Counted from the stretch's first letter, positions 17,252 through 25,380 are shown. The stretch: DNA of 64,000 bases from Peptostreptococcus equinus (GCF_027125355.1 NZ_CP114052.1:434001-498000); one strand, 5' to 3'. Numbers and translations are program-made. Notes: generated by a model from the letters alone, not told the origin.

Positions 17252-18652
17252 TTACATAATTATATCTAAAATATCAATGATATTATTAAAAATATGAGGT
17301 TCTATGCCAGCATAGTTTACTATACATATACTATTTTCACACTGAGAAAATTTACTATATTCTGATAAAAAAGATAAATTTAAACCATATTTTTCAGCAT
17401 CTTTTTTAAGGCATAAATCATTTTTTTTCGATTTGATTTTCATAACAAAGTGTAATCCGGATTTTTCCTTGTAGATTTTAATCTTATTGGATATTTTACT
17501 TGATTCTAGTATTCTAACTATTTCATCAAGATTATTTTTATATATTTTTCTCATTCTTCTAATATGCCTTGAATAGTATGATTGAGAAATAAATCTAGCC
17601 AATGTGTACTGCTCGAAACTTGTAACAGTGCAAGAATAGAAAGATAATTTTTTTTCATATAATTTTACAAGTTTATCTGGTAGTATCATATAACTAATTC
17701 TAAGAGAAGGAGATATAGTATTGGAGAAGGTATTAATATATATAACTTTGTCATTGTTATCTATACTTTTGATGGGAGGAATTGTTCTACCTGTATACCT
17801 AAATTCACTATCATAATCATCTTCAATTATATATCTACTATTAGATTCATTTGCCCATTTTAGTAGTTCTGACCTTCTTGTGATAGGCATTACTATACCT
17901 GTTGGGTATTGATGTGAAGGAGTTATGTGTATATAGTCTATGGATTTTCCGTTAAGATTTGAAGAGTAAAGAAAGTCAGTCCTCATACCAAAATCATCTA
18001 CTGGTATATGTATAATATTTGTATGTTCTGATTTATATATTTTATATATTTTTTGGTAGCCAGGGTCTTCTATTGCATAAATTTTGTCTCTTCCTAATAA
18101 CTTAACTATTTGTCCATATAAATGTTCCGTACCTGAACCGATTATTATATTGTTTGGATTTACATTAATATCTTTATATTTTTTTATATATTGGCATATA
18201 GCAACTCTTAAGTCCCAGAGTCCAGCATTAGGAAGTTTATCTAATAGCAAATCATAATTTTCACTTATTACTTGCCTCATTAATTTTGACCAAGTGGAAA
18301 AAGGAAATAGTTTTGTATTTATAGAATTTTTTGATAAATCAATGTTGATTTTTTCATCTTTAGAAGCAACTTTATTAAAAAAATCACTTGCTTTTCTGGT
18401 ATTATTAAAATAGAAATCTATATTTGATACAAAGTAACCTATTTTTTCCTTTGAATAAATATAACCTTCTGCTAGTAACTGATTATATGCGTTTTGAACT
18501 GTTACCGTACTTACATTTAGACTTTCTGCAAGAGATCTTTTGGATGGTAATTTTTCATCTGGTATCATCTTATTTTCTTCAATATTATTTTTTATTGATT
18601 CATATATAGAAATATATAGAGTTTTATTAGAATTAATATCAATATTGAACAT
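17252..18652 (-). CDS. pdxR: MocR-family regulator (GntR helix-turn-helix fused to aminotransferase fold), PdxR-like
   Basis: 466 residues from the ATG at 18650-18652 (minus strand), with agagg eight bases upstream; a GTG at 18661 overlaps that site. Residues 1-70 are a GntR winged helix (LPSKRSLAESLNVSTVTVQNAY). The rest is a class I aminotransferase fold that binds pyridoxal phosphate as effector. The expected PLP-lysine loop falls at the NTFSNTISPSLRISY segment, where no lysine is seen. So lysine may be missing, or the motif may lie elsewhere. It is divergent from pdxS with 194 bases between start codons, the classic PdxR arrangement, where it controls vitamin B6 synthesis. Confidence 0.85.
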   Translation of the reverse strand: MFNIDINSNKTLYISIYESIKNNIEENKMIPDEKLPSKRSLAESLNVSTVTVQNAYNQLLAEGYIYSKEKIGYFVSNIDFYFNNTRKASDFFNKVASKDEKINIDLSKNSINTKLFPFSTWSKLMRQVISENYDLLLDKLPNAGLWDLRVAICQYIKKYKDINVNPNNIIIGSGTEHLYGQIVKLLGRDKIYAIEDPGYQKIYKIYKSEHTNIIHIPVDDFGMRTDFLYSSNLNGKSIDYIHITPSHQYPTGIVMPITRRSELLKWANESNSRYIIEDDYDSEFRYTGRTIPPIKSIDNNDKVIYINTFSNTISPSLRISYMILPDKLVKLYEKKLSFYSCTVTSFEQYTLARFISQSYYSRHIRRMRKIYKNNLDEIVRILESSKISNKIKIYKEKSGLHFVMKIKSKKNDLCLKKDAEKYGLNLSFLSEYSKFSQCENSICIVNYAGIEPHIFNNIIDILDIIM

Positions 18653-18713
18653 ATTTATCACCTCTGGTATTTAAAATATTAATAAAAATGGATATTTTTA
18701 TAATATCAAATTT

Positions 18714-18742
18714 ATTATATATTATAAATAATAAAAATACAA
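18714..18742 (-). promoter_or_regulatory. Sigma-A promoter of pdxR
   Basis: On the minus strand: TTGTAT (18742 to 18737), 17-base spacer, TATAAT (18719 to 18714). The -35 box overlaps one arm of the long-range inverted repeat described next, which would allow autorepression. Confidence 0.65.
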
Positions 18743-18822
18743 TACAGCTTCTTGATACTAAATTTTAACAAAAACCATAAAATTTCGATTTAATTACCCA
18801 TAAAATATGAGAGGCTGTATTG
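18740..18822. promoter_or_regulatory. Candidate PdxR operator between pdxR and pdxS
   Basis: Perfect 9-base inverted pair caatacagc (18740-18748) and gctgtattg (18814-18822), plus a direct repeat ccataaaat (18775-18783 and 18799-18807, spacing 24). One arm covers the pdxR -35 box and the other lies just before the pdxS ribosome binding site. A possible pdxS promoter is TTGATA 18752-18757 with CATAAA 18776-18781. MocR regulators are known to use repeated half-sites; the assignment here is inference. Confidence 0.55.
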
Positions 18823-18846
18823 AAATTTATAAAAGGAGAAAATGAA

Positions 18847-19722
18847 ATGACTTTTGACAAACAGAAACATAATAAAAAATTAGCAGAGACTTTGAAAGGC
18901 GGAGTTATAATGGATGTTATGACTCCTGAGCAAGCAAAAATAGCTGAAGAAGCGGGAGCATGTGCTGTAATGGCACTTGAAAGAATACCTGCTGATATAC
19001 GTGTAGCTGGTGGTGTATCCAGAATGAGCGATCCCAAAATGATAAAAGAAATAATGGATTCAGTATCTATACCAGTCATGGCTAAGTGTAGAATCGGACA
19101 TTTTGTAGAAGCTCAAATATTGGAAGCTATAGGAATTGATTATATTGATGAGAGTGAAGTATTAGCACCAGCAGATGATGTATATCACATAGATAAAAAT
19201 AAATTTGAAGCACCATTTGTATGTGGATGTAGGGATTTAGGAGAAGCTTTAAGAAGAATTAATGAAGGTGCAAGTATGATAAGAACAAAGGGAGAAGCTG
19301 GTACAGGGGATGTAGTACAGGCTGTTAGTCATATGAGAACCTTACACAGACAAATAAAAATGGTGGTAGCACAGACAGAAGATGAGTTATACAATACAGC
19401 AAAAGAATTGCAGGTGCCATATGAACTTGTAAAATATGTTCATGAAAATGGTAAATTGCCTGTAGTTAATTTTTCGGCAGGTGGTGTTGCTACTCCAGCC
19501 GATGCAGCATTAATGAGACAGCTAGGAGCTGAAGGTGTTTTTGTTGGTTCAGGTATTTTTAAGTCTGGAAATCCTAAAAAAAGAGCAAAAGCTATAGTTG
19601 AAGCAGTTAAAAACTATGATAATCCTGAAGTAATAGCAAGAGTATCAGAAGATATTGGTGAAGCTATGGTTGGTATAAATGCTGATGAAATAGAAATACT
19701 TATGGCTGAAAGAGGTAAATAA
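18847..19722 (+). CDS. pdxS: Pyridoxal 5'-phosphate synthase subunit PdxS
   Basis: 291 residues from ATG 18847, which has aggag eight bases upstream; an in-frame TTG at 18820 lies before that site. PdxS is the ribose 5-phosphate/triose phosphate condensing subunit of the DXP-independent vitamin B6 pathway. The catalytic lysine is Lys80 (MAKCRIGH), the second lysine is in RTKGEAGTG, and Asp23 is in [10 protein letters not shown]. It forms a dodecamer that normally takes ammonia from the glutaminase PdxT. No pdxT follows; the next gene is a 47-residue protein. Either pdxT is elsewhere or free ammonia serves. Divergent pdxR probably controls it. Confidence 0.95.
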   Translation: MTFDKQKHNKKLAETLKGGVIMDVMTPEQAKIAEEAGACAVMALERIPADIRVAGGVSRMSDPKMIKEIMDSVSIPVMAKCRIGHFVEAQILEAIGIDYIDESEVLAPADDVYHIDKNKFEAPFVCGCRDLGEALRRINEGASMIRTKGEAGTGDVVQAVSHMRTLHRQIKMVVAQTEDELYNTAKELQVPYELVKYVHENGKLPVVNFSAGGVATPADAALMRQLGAEGVFVGSGIFKSGNPKKRAKAIVEAVKNYDNPEVIARVSEDIGEAMVGINADEIEILMAERGK

Positions 19723-19796
19723 AAAGTCTGAATGTTTAGTATATATTGATATGGGTAATAATATAATATTAGATTTCTATATAGGAGGTATATATT

Positions 19797-19940
19797 ATGA
19801 CAAAAACAGATATTCTAGACAAGGCAGAAAAAACGGTAGATAAGACATTAGCGGATGCTACTGAAAAAGCAGACAATAGTAAGGAAAAAGCAAATGAATT
19901 ATCCGATAAGGCTAAGGAAGAAATAAACAAGCATAGATAG
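19797..19940 (+). CDS. 47-residue charged helical protein
   Basis: Starts at ATG 19797 with a near-perfect ataggaggt eight bases before it and ends at TAG 19938-19940. The product is rich in Lys, Glu, Asp and Ala, with no cysteine or aromatic residue and a repeating KA-D/E pattern, and should be one amphipathic or disordered helix resembling stress-associated LEA or CsbD-like proteins. A strong terminator begins three bases after the stop. Function unknown; real translation is likely from the ribosome binding site and tight terminator. Confidence 0.75.
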   Translation: MTKTDILDKAEKTVDKTLADATEKADNSKEKANELSDKAKEEINKHR

Positions 19941-19942
19941 AT

Positions 19943-19976
19943 AAAAAGCACCAGTCAATTGACTGGTGCTTTTTTA
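19943..19976 (+). terminator. Rho-independent terminator
   Basis: 14-bp perfect stem (19943-19956, 19961-19974) with loop aatt and a T run into 19975. It serves the 47-residue protein gene and pdxS. Confidence 0.92.
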
Positions 19977-20059
19977 ATAAAAAATACAAGTTGTTATCAA
20001 GCTAGTTAGCTGGGTATATATATATTCAAGTATTTAATTATTGAGTAGGAGGACAAAGT

Positions 20060-20911
20060 ATGGGACAAAGTGATATAGGGAAGCCAAAGAAAAAGAAAAA
20101 AATAAACTTGCTTGGAATTATAGATTTTTCTTTTAAATCAAGCATATTAACAGAATCTATAAATAAAATAAAAGAGATAGGTTTTGATTATAAAAAAAGC
20201 AAGAGAAAAAAAGAAATTAGTGAAAATGGATCTATGTATGATGATTTATATTTATCAAAGGTAAAAAAAGCATTAATTGAAGTGGGAGTAAATCATCCTG
20301 ATAAAGTTAAATTGTTAATTGAAGAATTTGAATATATGAGCGAAAAAATTGCTGCTATGTTAATACCAGTAAAGAGAGCACTTACATTACTAGCTATTTA
20401 TATAGCTAAAGAATTCTTGCTTGGATATTTAATGAAAATAAGTGATCAAATAGGCGGAGGAAACCTATCTAGTATTGATACTAGTAGTGTACAAGGGATA
20501 ATGAATACCGTTAGTCTTGATCAAATATTTGGTGGTGTATCATCAATGATATCATTCCTAATTTTAATTATATTATTTATTATAGTAATCTATATAATTG
20601 TATCTTTAATTATGCACTTATTTCAATCGGTATTTTACAAGCAGCAGTTTATTAGAATGGTTCTGATTGAGCTATATTATAGATATGAAAAAATAGTACC
20701 AAGCAAAAGTATTAATGGTTATTATAAAGATTTAGATATTAATCAAAATGAAGGTAATATCCAACAGAGTGCTAATCCATATAATGTTTTCGATGGGAGT
20801 AATTTAACATACGGAAATAATGAAAAAATAATACTAGATAACAATAATAATGCTAGGCAAATAAAGAGGCTAGATAGCAAAGACTATATTAATGAAAAAT
20901 TAGATAAATAA
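20060..20911 (+). CDS. Membrane protein of unknown function
   Basis: 283 residues. A basic N-terminus (KPKKKKKINL) and soluble first third are followed by a moderately hydrophobic segment (about 109-133) and a strong transmembrane helix (about 158-190). A polar, Asn-rich tail ends the protein. No enzymatic motif is visible and I do not recognise the family. The start has ggagga nine bases upstream. It stands alone between two terminators. Two membrane segments with both ends cytosolic is the simplest topology. Confidence 0.75.
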   Translation: MGQSDIGKPKKKKKINLLGIIDFSFKSSILTESINKIKEIGFDYKKSKRKKEISENGSMYDDLYLSKVKKALIEVGVNHPDKVKLLIEEFEYMSEKIAAMLIPVKRALTLLAIYIAKEFLLGYLMKISDQIGGGNLSSIDTSSVQGIMNTVSLDQIFGGVSSMISFLILIILFIIVIYIIVSLIMHLFQSVFYKQQFIRMVLIELYYRYEKIVPSKSINGYYKDLDINQNEGNIQQSANPYNVFDGSNLTYGNNEKIILDNNNNARQIKRLDSKDYINEKLDK

Positions 20912-20912
20912 A

Positions 20913-20956
20913 AAATAAAATCTGCTAGTAACTATTAGATCTAGCAGATTTTATTT
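20913..20956. terminator. Bidirectional terminator between convergent genes
   Basis: Perfect 16-bp inverted repeat (20913-20928, 20941-20956), 12-base loop, with A-rich and T-rich outer ends that act as U tracts for both converging genes. Confidence 0.9.
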
Positions 20957-20958
20957 GT

Positions 20959-21363
20959 CTAAAATTCTATTTTTTCTTTTATACTCATCATATCTCTAAA
21001 CTCAGCGGTAGCATTATCAAGATAAAACATTTTCATTTTGAAACCGGTTTTTTCATTGTAAAGCTGACTTAACATAGGTAGGGCTTTTAATGCTTTTTCA
21101 TATATTAGCTCATCATCAGTAAATACGGCTTTTCCATAATATCTTAAAAAGTCAGTATTTACAGTTGCACAGATTTCTATATTATTATTATTCTGGATTT
21201 GTTTGTAAACTTCCTTGTGATCTCCTACACAAAAATATATTTTATCGTTGTGTTCGATAAATAGTCCTAAAGGTCTACATTTTGGGATGTCTAAATCAAC
21301 AGTTGATAAATAAAATACCTTAGCCATTTCTAAAAAATTACTCACTTTGTTAATATTATTCAT
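20959..21363 (-). CDS. Pyridoxamine 5'-phosphate oxidase-family flavin-binding protein
   Basis: 134 residues, a single split-barrel flavin-binding domain. The N-terminal FYLSTVDLDIPKCRPLGLF and central KIYFCVGDHKEVYKQIQNN segments are typical of the small pyridoxamine oxidase-like family in clostridia, which usually bind FMN or F420-like cofactors and reduce unknown substrates. It lacks the extended C-terminus of true PdxH, so a role in vitamin B6 synthesis is unlikely despite pdxS being nearby. The start has aggaggt on the minus strand. It converges on the 20060 gene. Confidence 0.82.
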   Translation of the reverse strand: MNNINKVSNFLEMAKVFYLSTVDLDIPKCRPLGLFIEHNDKIYFCVGDHKEVYKQIQNNNNIEICATVNTDFLRYYGKAVFTDDELIYEKALKALPMLSQLYNEKTGFKMKMFYLDNATAEFRDMMSIKEKIEF

Positions 21364-21577
21364 TTTAAACCTCCTAAATAAAGTATATTTCTTAAGTTGA
21401 TTATAGTATTATAAAATAATTTATTCAAGTACTAATAATTTTAGTATTAAGTATTATAGATTGTACTGCTATATTAAAAATATATATTCTCAAAGAAATT
21501 TAAATAGGGTAAAATAAGTTAATATAAAGCACAAAAATAAAATATTAATCAAATAATAAGTATTAGGAGAAAACACG

Positions 21578-22108
21578 ATGATAATAAAAAATAAAACAAA
21601 TTTATATATGTGTGAATTTGAAAGCGAATTTGGTACGATGTTGACAATAGCATCGGATACACAATTATATCTATTATTGAAAAAAAATAGCAAAAATATA
21701 GACATTATTAAAGAAAAAATATTATCTAATAGTGATGTATCGCCAATAAAAGAAAAGAATGATTTAATAAAAAAAATTGAGTTCGAGCTAATGGAATATT
21801 GTGAAGGCAAGAGAACGAATTTTGATATAGGATTAAATTTACAGGGAAGTGATTTTCAAAAAAAGGTATGGAATGAGCTAATAAATTTAGATTACGGACA
21901 AGATACTACCTACTCAAATATATGCTCTAAAATAAATTCAAAAGCATATAGAGCAGTAGGTAATGCAGTAGGAGCTAATCCAATACAAGTAATTATTCCA
22001 TGTCATAGGGTTTTGAGAACTGATGGTGGCATAGGAGGATTTTCTGGAGGATTGGATATGAAAGTTAAGTTATTAAATATAGAAGGAATTGATCATAATA
22101 TTTTTTAA
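21578..22108 (+). CDS. ogt: Methylated-DNA--protein-cysteine S-methyltransferase
   Basis: 176 residues. It repairs O6-methylguanine by irreversible transfer of the methyl group to a cysteine. The acceptor is Cys142 in IPCHRV, and the following helix-turn-helix and GGFSGGLDMK loop are conserved. The N-terminal domain (1-85) is the usual variable ribonuclease-like fold. Ogt rather than Ada is favoured because there is no zinc-binding N-terminal module. The ribosome binding site is taggag. It seems to be a single-gene unit without a clear LexA box. Confidence 0.93.
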   Translation: MIIKNKTNLYMCEFESEFGTMLTIASDTQLYLLLKKNSKNIDIIKEKILSNSDVSPIKEKNDLIKKIEFELMEYCEGKRTNFDIGLNLQGSDFQKKVWNELINLDYGQDTTYSNICSKINSKAYRAVGNAVGANPIQVIIPCHRVLRTDGGIGGFSGGLDMKVKLLNIEGIDHNIF

Positions 22109-22279
22109 TAGAAATAAAAATATTTAATTCATAATGCTGCATTGTCAATATTTATAATATAAAAATACTTCTAGTAGAAAGTAAAAAGATAGACTTGGTG
22201 ATAAAGAATTGTTATAATTGAATGTGAAATTAAAAAGAACTAAAGTAGTATTTTATATGAAAGGAGATAATGTTATTAA

Positions 22280-22696
22280 ATGGATAAGAAAAGACAGAGG
22301 AAATATATACTAAAAACTGCATATTTTTTCGAACACTTATTGGCTGTTGTTATATTATTGGCTGTAATACTTGGTATTTTCGATACTCTTAGAATAATAT
22401 ATAAGAATTATATAGTCAATTTTAATCAACCAGTCGATTACGCTCTGCTTAATTCTATGTTTGCACAAATGTTATTGTTGGTGATAGGTGTTGAAATTGC
22501 TATAATGCTTGCTTTGCACTTACAGTCAGCTGTAATTGAAGTATTATTGTATGGTATTGCCAGAAAAATACTTCTAGTGCCTGAAAACAATGGAGTACAG
22601 GAAATACTATTGGGTGTAATAGCAATAGGTGGGCTTTTTGTAATTAAAAAGTTTTTGGTTGATAAAAATGAAGAGAATGAAACTAAAATAACTTAG
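22280..22696 (+). CDS. PsiE-like small membrane protein
   Basis: 138 residues with a basic cytosolic start and hydrophobic helices at about 17-40, 62-82, 84-100 and 106-124. The arrangement and the helical pattern (FEHLLAVVILLAVILG, then LLLVIGVEIAIMLALHL) resemble the PsiE family, a poorly understood group first named for phosphate-starvation induction in E. coli. I make the call from layout only. The start is supported by aaggaga. A possible promoter is TAGACT 22190-22195, 17 bases, TATAAT 22213-22218. It ends in a strong terminator. Confidence 0.6.
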   Translation: MDKKRQRKYILKTAYFFEHLLAVVILLAVILGIFDTLRIIYKNYIVNFNQPVDYALLNSMFAQMLLLVIGVEIAIMLALHLQSAVIEVLLYGIARKILLVPENNGVQEILLGVIAIGGLFVIKKFLVDKNEENETKIT

Positions 22697-22723
22697 TCGT
22701 AGAAATTTCTACGACTATTTTTT
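22694..22723 (+). terminator. Rho-independent terminator
   Basis: 12-bp palindromic stem (22694-22705, 22706-22717) that overlaps the stop codon, followed by six Ts (22718-22723). Confidence 0.88.
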
Positions 22724-22742
22724 GATAATATATATTTTTAAA

Positions 22743-22777
22743 TTGCTCTAATAAATTGCCTGTGGTATACTAGTATA
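22743..22777 (+). promoter_or_regulatory. Promoter of the GntR gene with palindrome over the -10 box
   Basis: TTGCTC (22743-22748), 17-base spacer, TATACT (22766-22771). The -10 box is the first half of a perfect 12-base palindrome tatactagtata (22766-22777). The half ctagtata recurs in the dyad downstream of the fld promoter at 23692-23699, which suggests a common operator and autorepression. Confidence 0.65.
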
Positions 22778-22804
22778 GTAGATTGGGATATGGAGTTGAT
22801 GTAT

Positions 22805-23470
22805 ATGGATAAGCCAATATCTTCTGACGTTATTTATTATGATTTACTTGATAAAATTATAAACCTGCGCTTAGAGCCAGGAAGTAAATTAAGTGAAAAT
22901 CAAGCTTGTCTTGAATACAACGTCTCAAGGTCAGTTGTCAGGAATGCGTTTGCAAGACTGACGCAAAATGGTTTTTTAACAGTTTACCCTCAAAGGGGGA
23001 CCTATGTAAGTAAAATTGATTTAGAATATATTAGGACGGCTTTATTGATTAGAATATCAATTGAAAAAGAAGTGCTAAATAGATTTATGAAAAAAGATAA
23101 TAAAGAAGATGTAATTAGTAAAATGGAAGAAAATATCAACCAACAACTTAAATTCTATAATGAAAATGATTATATTGAAGAATTTAGAAGACTTGATGAG
23201 CAATTTCATGAATATATTATGTTAAGTGTTGAAACTAACAATATATTAGCTCTTCTTAATGAGCATTTGCTCCATATAAGCAGATGGAGAAATGTATATG
23301 TAAAGTCTGGTTATAGGCTTGCAAAATTGATAGATGAACATAAATTAATTTTGGATGCTATAAAAGAAAATAATTGTGAAAGAGCATTAGAAGGTATTTC
23401 AAATCATATAGATACAGTATCAACGGTAATAAATTCAAAAGGTGAATTCAGCCATTATTTTATTGATTAG
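22805..23470 (+). CDS. GntR/FadR-family regulator, probable controller of the fld cluster
   Basis: 221 residues from ATG 22805, chosen because ggag (22792-22795) sits nine bases upstream; ATGs at 22790 and 22799 are too close to or before it. An N-terminal winged helix (about 8-75, ENQACLEYNVSRSVVRNAFARL) precedes an FCD effector domain with possible metal ligands in RRLDEQFHEYI and DEHKLIL. FCD effectors are usually small organic acids, so a 2-oxo or 2-hydroxy acid of the pathway is a natural candidate. It lies immediately upstream of the fld genes in the same direction, and a shared dyad motif links both promoters. Confidence 0.85.
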   Translation: MDKPISSDVIYYDLLDKIINLRLEPGSKLSENQACLEYNVSRSVVRNAFARLTQNGFLTVYPQRGTYVSKIDLEYIRTALLIRISIEKEVLNRFMKKDNKEDVISKMEENINQQLKFYNENDYIEEFRRLDEQFHEYIMLSVETNNILALLNEHLLHISRWRNVYVKSGYRLAKLIDEHKLILDAIKENNCERALEGISNHIDTVSTVINSKGEFSHYFID

Positions 23471-23510
23471 TTAGAGTTAGAAATTGTAATATACAGAATT
23501 TAAGAAAATA

Positions 23511-23580
23511 TTTACTTTTAAATTAAATTTAGTATAATCAAGAGAATTTACATATAAATAAAGTTTATATGTAAATTCTT
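23511..23580 (+). promoter_or_regulatory. Promoter-like hexamers followed by a long AT hairpin
   Basis: TTTACT (23511-23516), 16 bases, TATAAT (23533-23538), then a perfect 15-bp inverted repeat (23544-23558, 23564-23578) starting at the expected transcription start. It could be a terminator for the GntR gene, although the tail is only tttaaaa, or the structured 5' end of a leader RNA for the fld operon. Confidence 0.45.
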
Positions 23581-23591
23581 TAAAATGACCG

Positions 23592-23639
23592 AAACAATTT
23601 AACTATTTAATTAAATTGTTATATATTATTTAACAATTT
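23592..23639. promoter_or_regulatory. Array of aacaattt half-sites upstream of the fld promoter
   Basis: The 8-mer aacaattt occurs at 23593-23600, inverted at 23613-23620, and forward again at 23632-23639, so neighbouring copies are 19-20 bases apart (about two helical turns). A near copy, inverted, lies at 23681-23688 between the -10 box and the operator dyad. The regular phase suggests a protein-binding array; AT richness makes chance repeats possible. Confidence 0.4.
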
Positions 23640-23649
23640 ATAAAAGCTA

Positions 23650-23678
23650 TTTACTTATAATATAAAAAGTGATACAAT
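23650..23678 (+). promoter_or_regulatory. Sigma-A promoter of the fld operon
   Basis: TTTACT (23650-23655), 17-base spacer, TACAAT (23673-23678). Transcription would start near 23685, just before the dyad at 23691, leaving a leader of about 125 bases. Confidence 0.6.
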
Positions 23679-23690
23679 CAAATTGTAAAA

Positions 23691-23712
23691 TCTAGTATAC
23701 AAGTAGACTAGA
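23691..23712. promoter_or_regulatory. Operator-like dyad downstream of the fld promoter
   Basis: A 22-base imperfect palindrome: the arms tctagtatac and gtagactaga match in nine of eleven positions when the central aa is included. GT...AC within each arm is the general pattern of FadR-subfamily sites. The position just after the transcription start fits a repressor site, and the half-site is shared with the GntR promoter at 22770-22777. Confidence 0.55.
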
Positions 23713-23811
23713 AAACAACCGTTTTGCAAACTTATGTATTGAGTTTGTATTTATTAGTTGAGAAGGTGTATATGTGAATGAGATGCTTATATACCAAGCT
23801 TGGAGGAGTAT

Positions 23812-25380
23812 ATGGAATTAGTAAAGACAACACTATATCAATGTTTTGTTGATAGAGCTAAAGAAAGTCCGCACAAGCTTTTTATTGAAAATGGCGAAGA
23901 GAGTTTCACGTGGGAAAATGTTAATAATATAACCAACAAATTATCGGTTTTACTATATGAACAGGGTGTAAGAAAAGGTTCAAGAGTAGGATTGTATGGT
24001 ACAAACAGTGCAAGCTGGATAATAGCATTTTTGGCGATTCAAAAAATTGGAGCATCTGCCGTACTAATTAATTCATGTTATAGAATAAATGAACTGGTTA
24101 ATTGTATTGATATAGCTGACATACAGTATATTCTCTACACTAGAAGTTGTGAATGTTCTATGTATGATGAAACAATAAACAAGCTAAGATTAATGAGAAA
24201 ATACAAGCATGTGAAATGTTTTAATATAGAGCACAGCTATAAAGAATGGATGAAAATAGAGGAAAAAACTATTAAACACGCTTTTAACAATATAGAATTT
24301 GAAAAAAGTGATTCACATGATATCTCTTGTGTTCTATTCACATCCGGTACAACAAATAATTGTAAGGGTGTATTATTAAGTCACTATTCCTTAATAAATA
24401 ATGCACGTCAAGTTATTGAAGAGATGAAATGGTCACAAGATGATATAATGTGTTTAGTGGTTCCGTTATTTCATTGTTTTGGTGTGTCGGTAAGCTTGCT
24501 TACAAGTATAATTGTAGGTATGAAAATACAACTATTAGAGAAATATAGTACTATTGAAGTTTGCAAATCAATAGAAGAATACAAGTGTACAGTATTAAAT
24601 GGGGTTCCAAGCATGTTTTTAGCTTTGGTAAGAAATCCAAGAATGCAAGAATTTGATTTATCAACTTTAAAAACTGGGATTATAGCTGGATCACCTATAT
24701 ATAAAGAAGAATATTTAGAAATATGCAACAAGTTACCAAGCTTAAATCTACAGACATCATATGGATTGACTGAAGCATCACCTTGTGTGACAATAGCAAA
24801 GTTTGATGACTCTATAGAAAAAAAATCGATTTCTGCTGGCAAGGTTATTGATAATGTAGAAGTAAAAATACTAGATAGTAATACTTTTGAAGAGTGTGGA
24901 CCTAATGTAATCGGTGAGATATTTGTAAGGGGATATAATGTTACAAAAGGATATCTTACAAACGATCCAGTGGTTTGTGATGCCGTGATGCCTAATGGAT
25001 GCTTAAAAACTGGGGATCTAGGATATTTAGATTCAGATAATTACCTATATATAGTAGGAAGAAGAAAAAATATGATAATAAGAGGTGGAGAAAATATATC
25101 GCCTTATGAAATAGAAGAATATATAAAAAAAGTTGATTCGAGACTTAATGTTTTAGTATTCGGTATAAAATCAGAAGTTTTGCAAGAGGAAATAGTAGCA
25201 ACCATAGAAGGAAAGGATAACTCAGAACTAGTTGCAAAAATAAAAAATGAATTAAACAATTCTATTAGCAAGTATAAAATACCAAAGTTTATAGTCTTCA
25301 TAGAAACGTTTCCTAAAACTTCGACAGGTAAGATTGACGAAAAAGAATTAAAAAGGCTTGTTAATGAAAAATTAAAATAA
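23812..25380 (+). CDS. Acyl-CoA ligase (AMP-forming), FldL-like
   Basis: 522 residues from ATG 23812; ggagga (23802-23807) gives proper spacing, while the TTG at 23800 precedes it. The ANL-superfamily phosphate loop is TSGTTNNCKG (residues 177-186), followed by the YGLTEASP motif, KTGDLGYLD and the C-terminal catalytic lysine in PKTSTGKIDEKEL. It activates a carboxylic acid to its CoA thioester with ATP. As first gene of the cluster it probably makes the initial aryl- or acyl-CoA that primes the CoA-transferase cycle, as FldL does in C. sporogenes. Specificity cannot be read from the sequence. Confidence 0.85.
   Translation: MELVKTTLYQCFVDRAKESPHKLFIENGEESFTWENVNNITNKLSVLLYEQGVRKGSRVGLYGTNSASWIIAFLAIQKIGASAVLINSCYRINELVNCIDIADIQYILYTRSCECSMYDETINKLRLMRKYKHVKCFNIEHSYKEWMKIEEKTIKHAFNNIEFEKSDSHDISCVLFTSGTTNNCKGVLLSHYSLINNARQVIEEMKWSQDDIMCLVVPLFHCFGVSVSLLTSIIVGMKIQLLEKYSTIEVCKSIEEYKCTVLNGVPSMFLALVRNPRMQEFDLSTLKTGIIAGSPIYKEEYLEICNKLPSLNLQTSYGLTEASPCVTIAKFDDSIEKKSISAGKVIDNVEVKILDSNTFEECGPNVIGEIFVRGYNVTKGYLTNDPVVCDAVMPNGCLKTGDLGYLDSDNYLYIVGRRKNMIIRGGENISPYEIEEYIKKVDSRLNVLVFGIKSEVLQEEIVATIEGKDNSELVAKIKNELNNSISKYKIPKFIVFIETFPKTSTGKIDEKELKRLVNEKLK

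Noticed and set aside
23611-23640. Rex binding site upstream of the fld operon
   Set aside because: TTGTTA and TAACAA are present, but the arms are about three bases too far apart for the clostridial Rex consensus.
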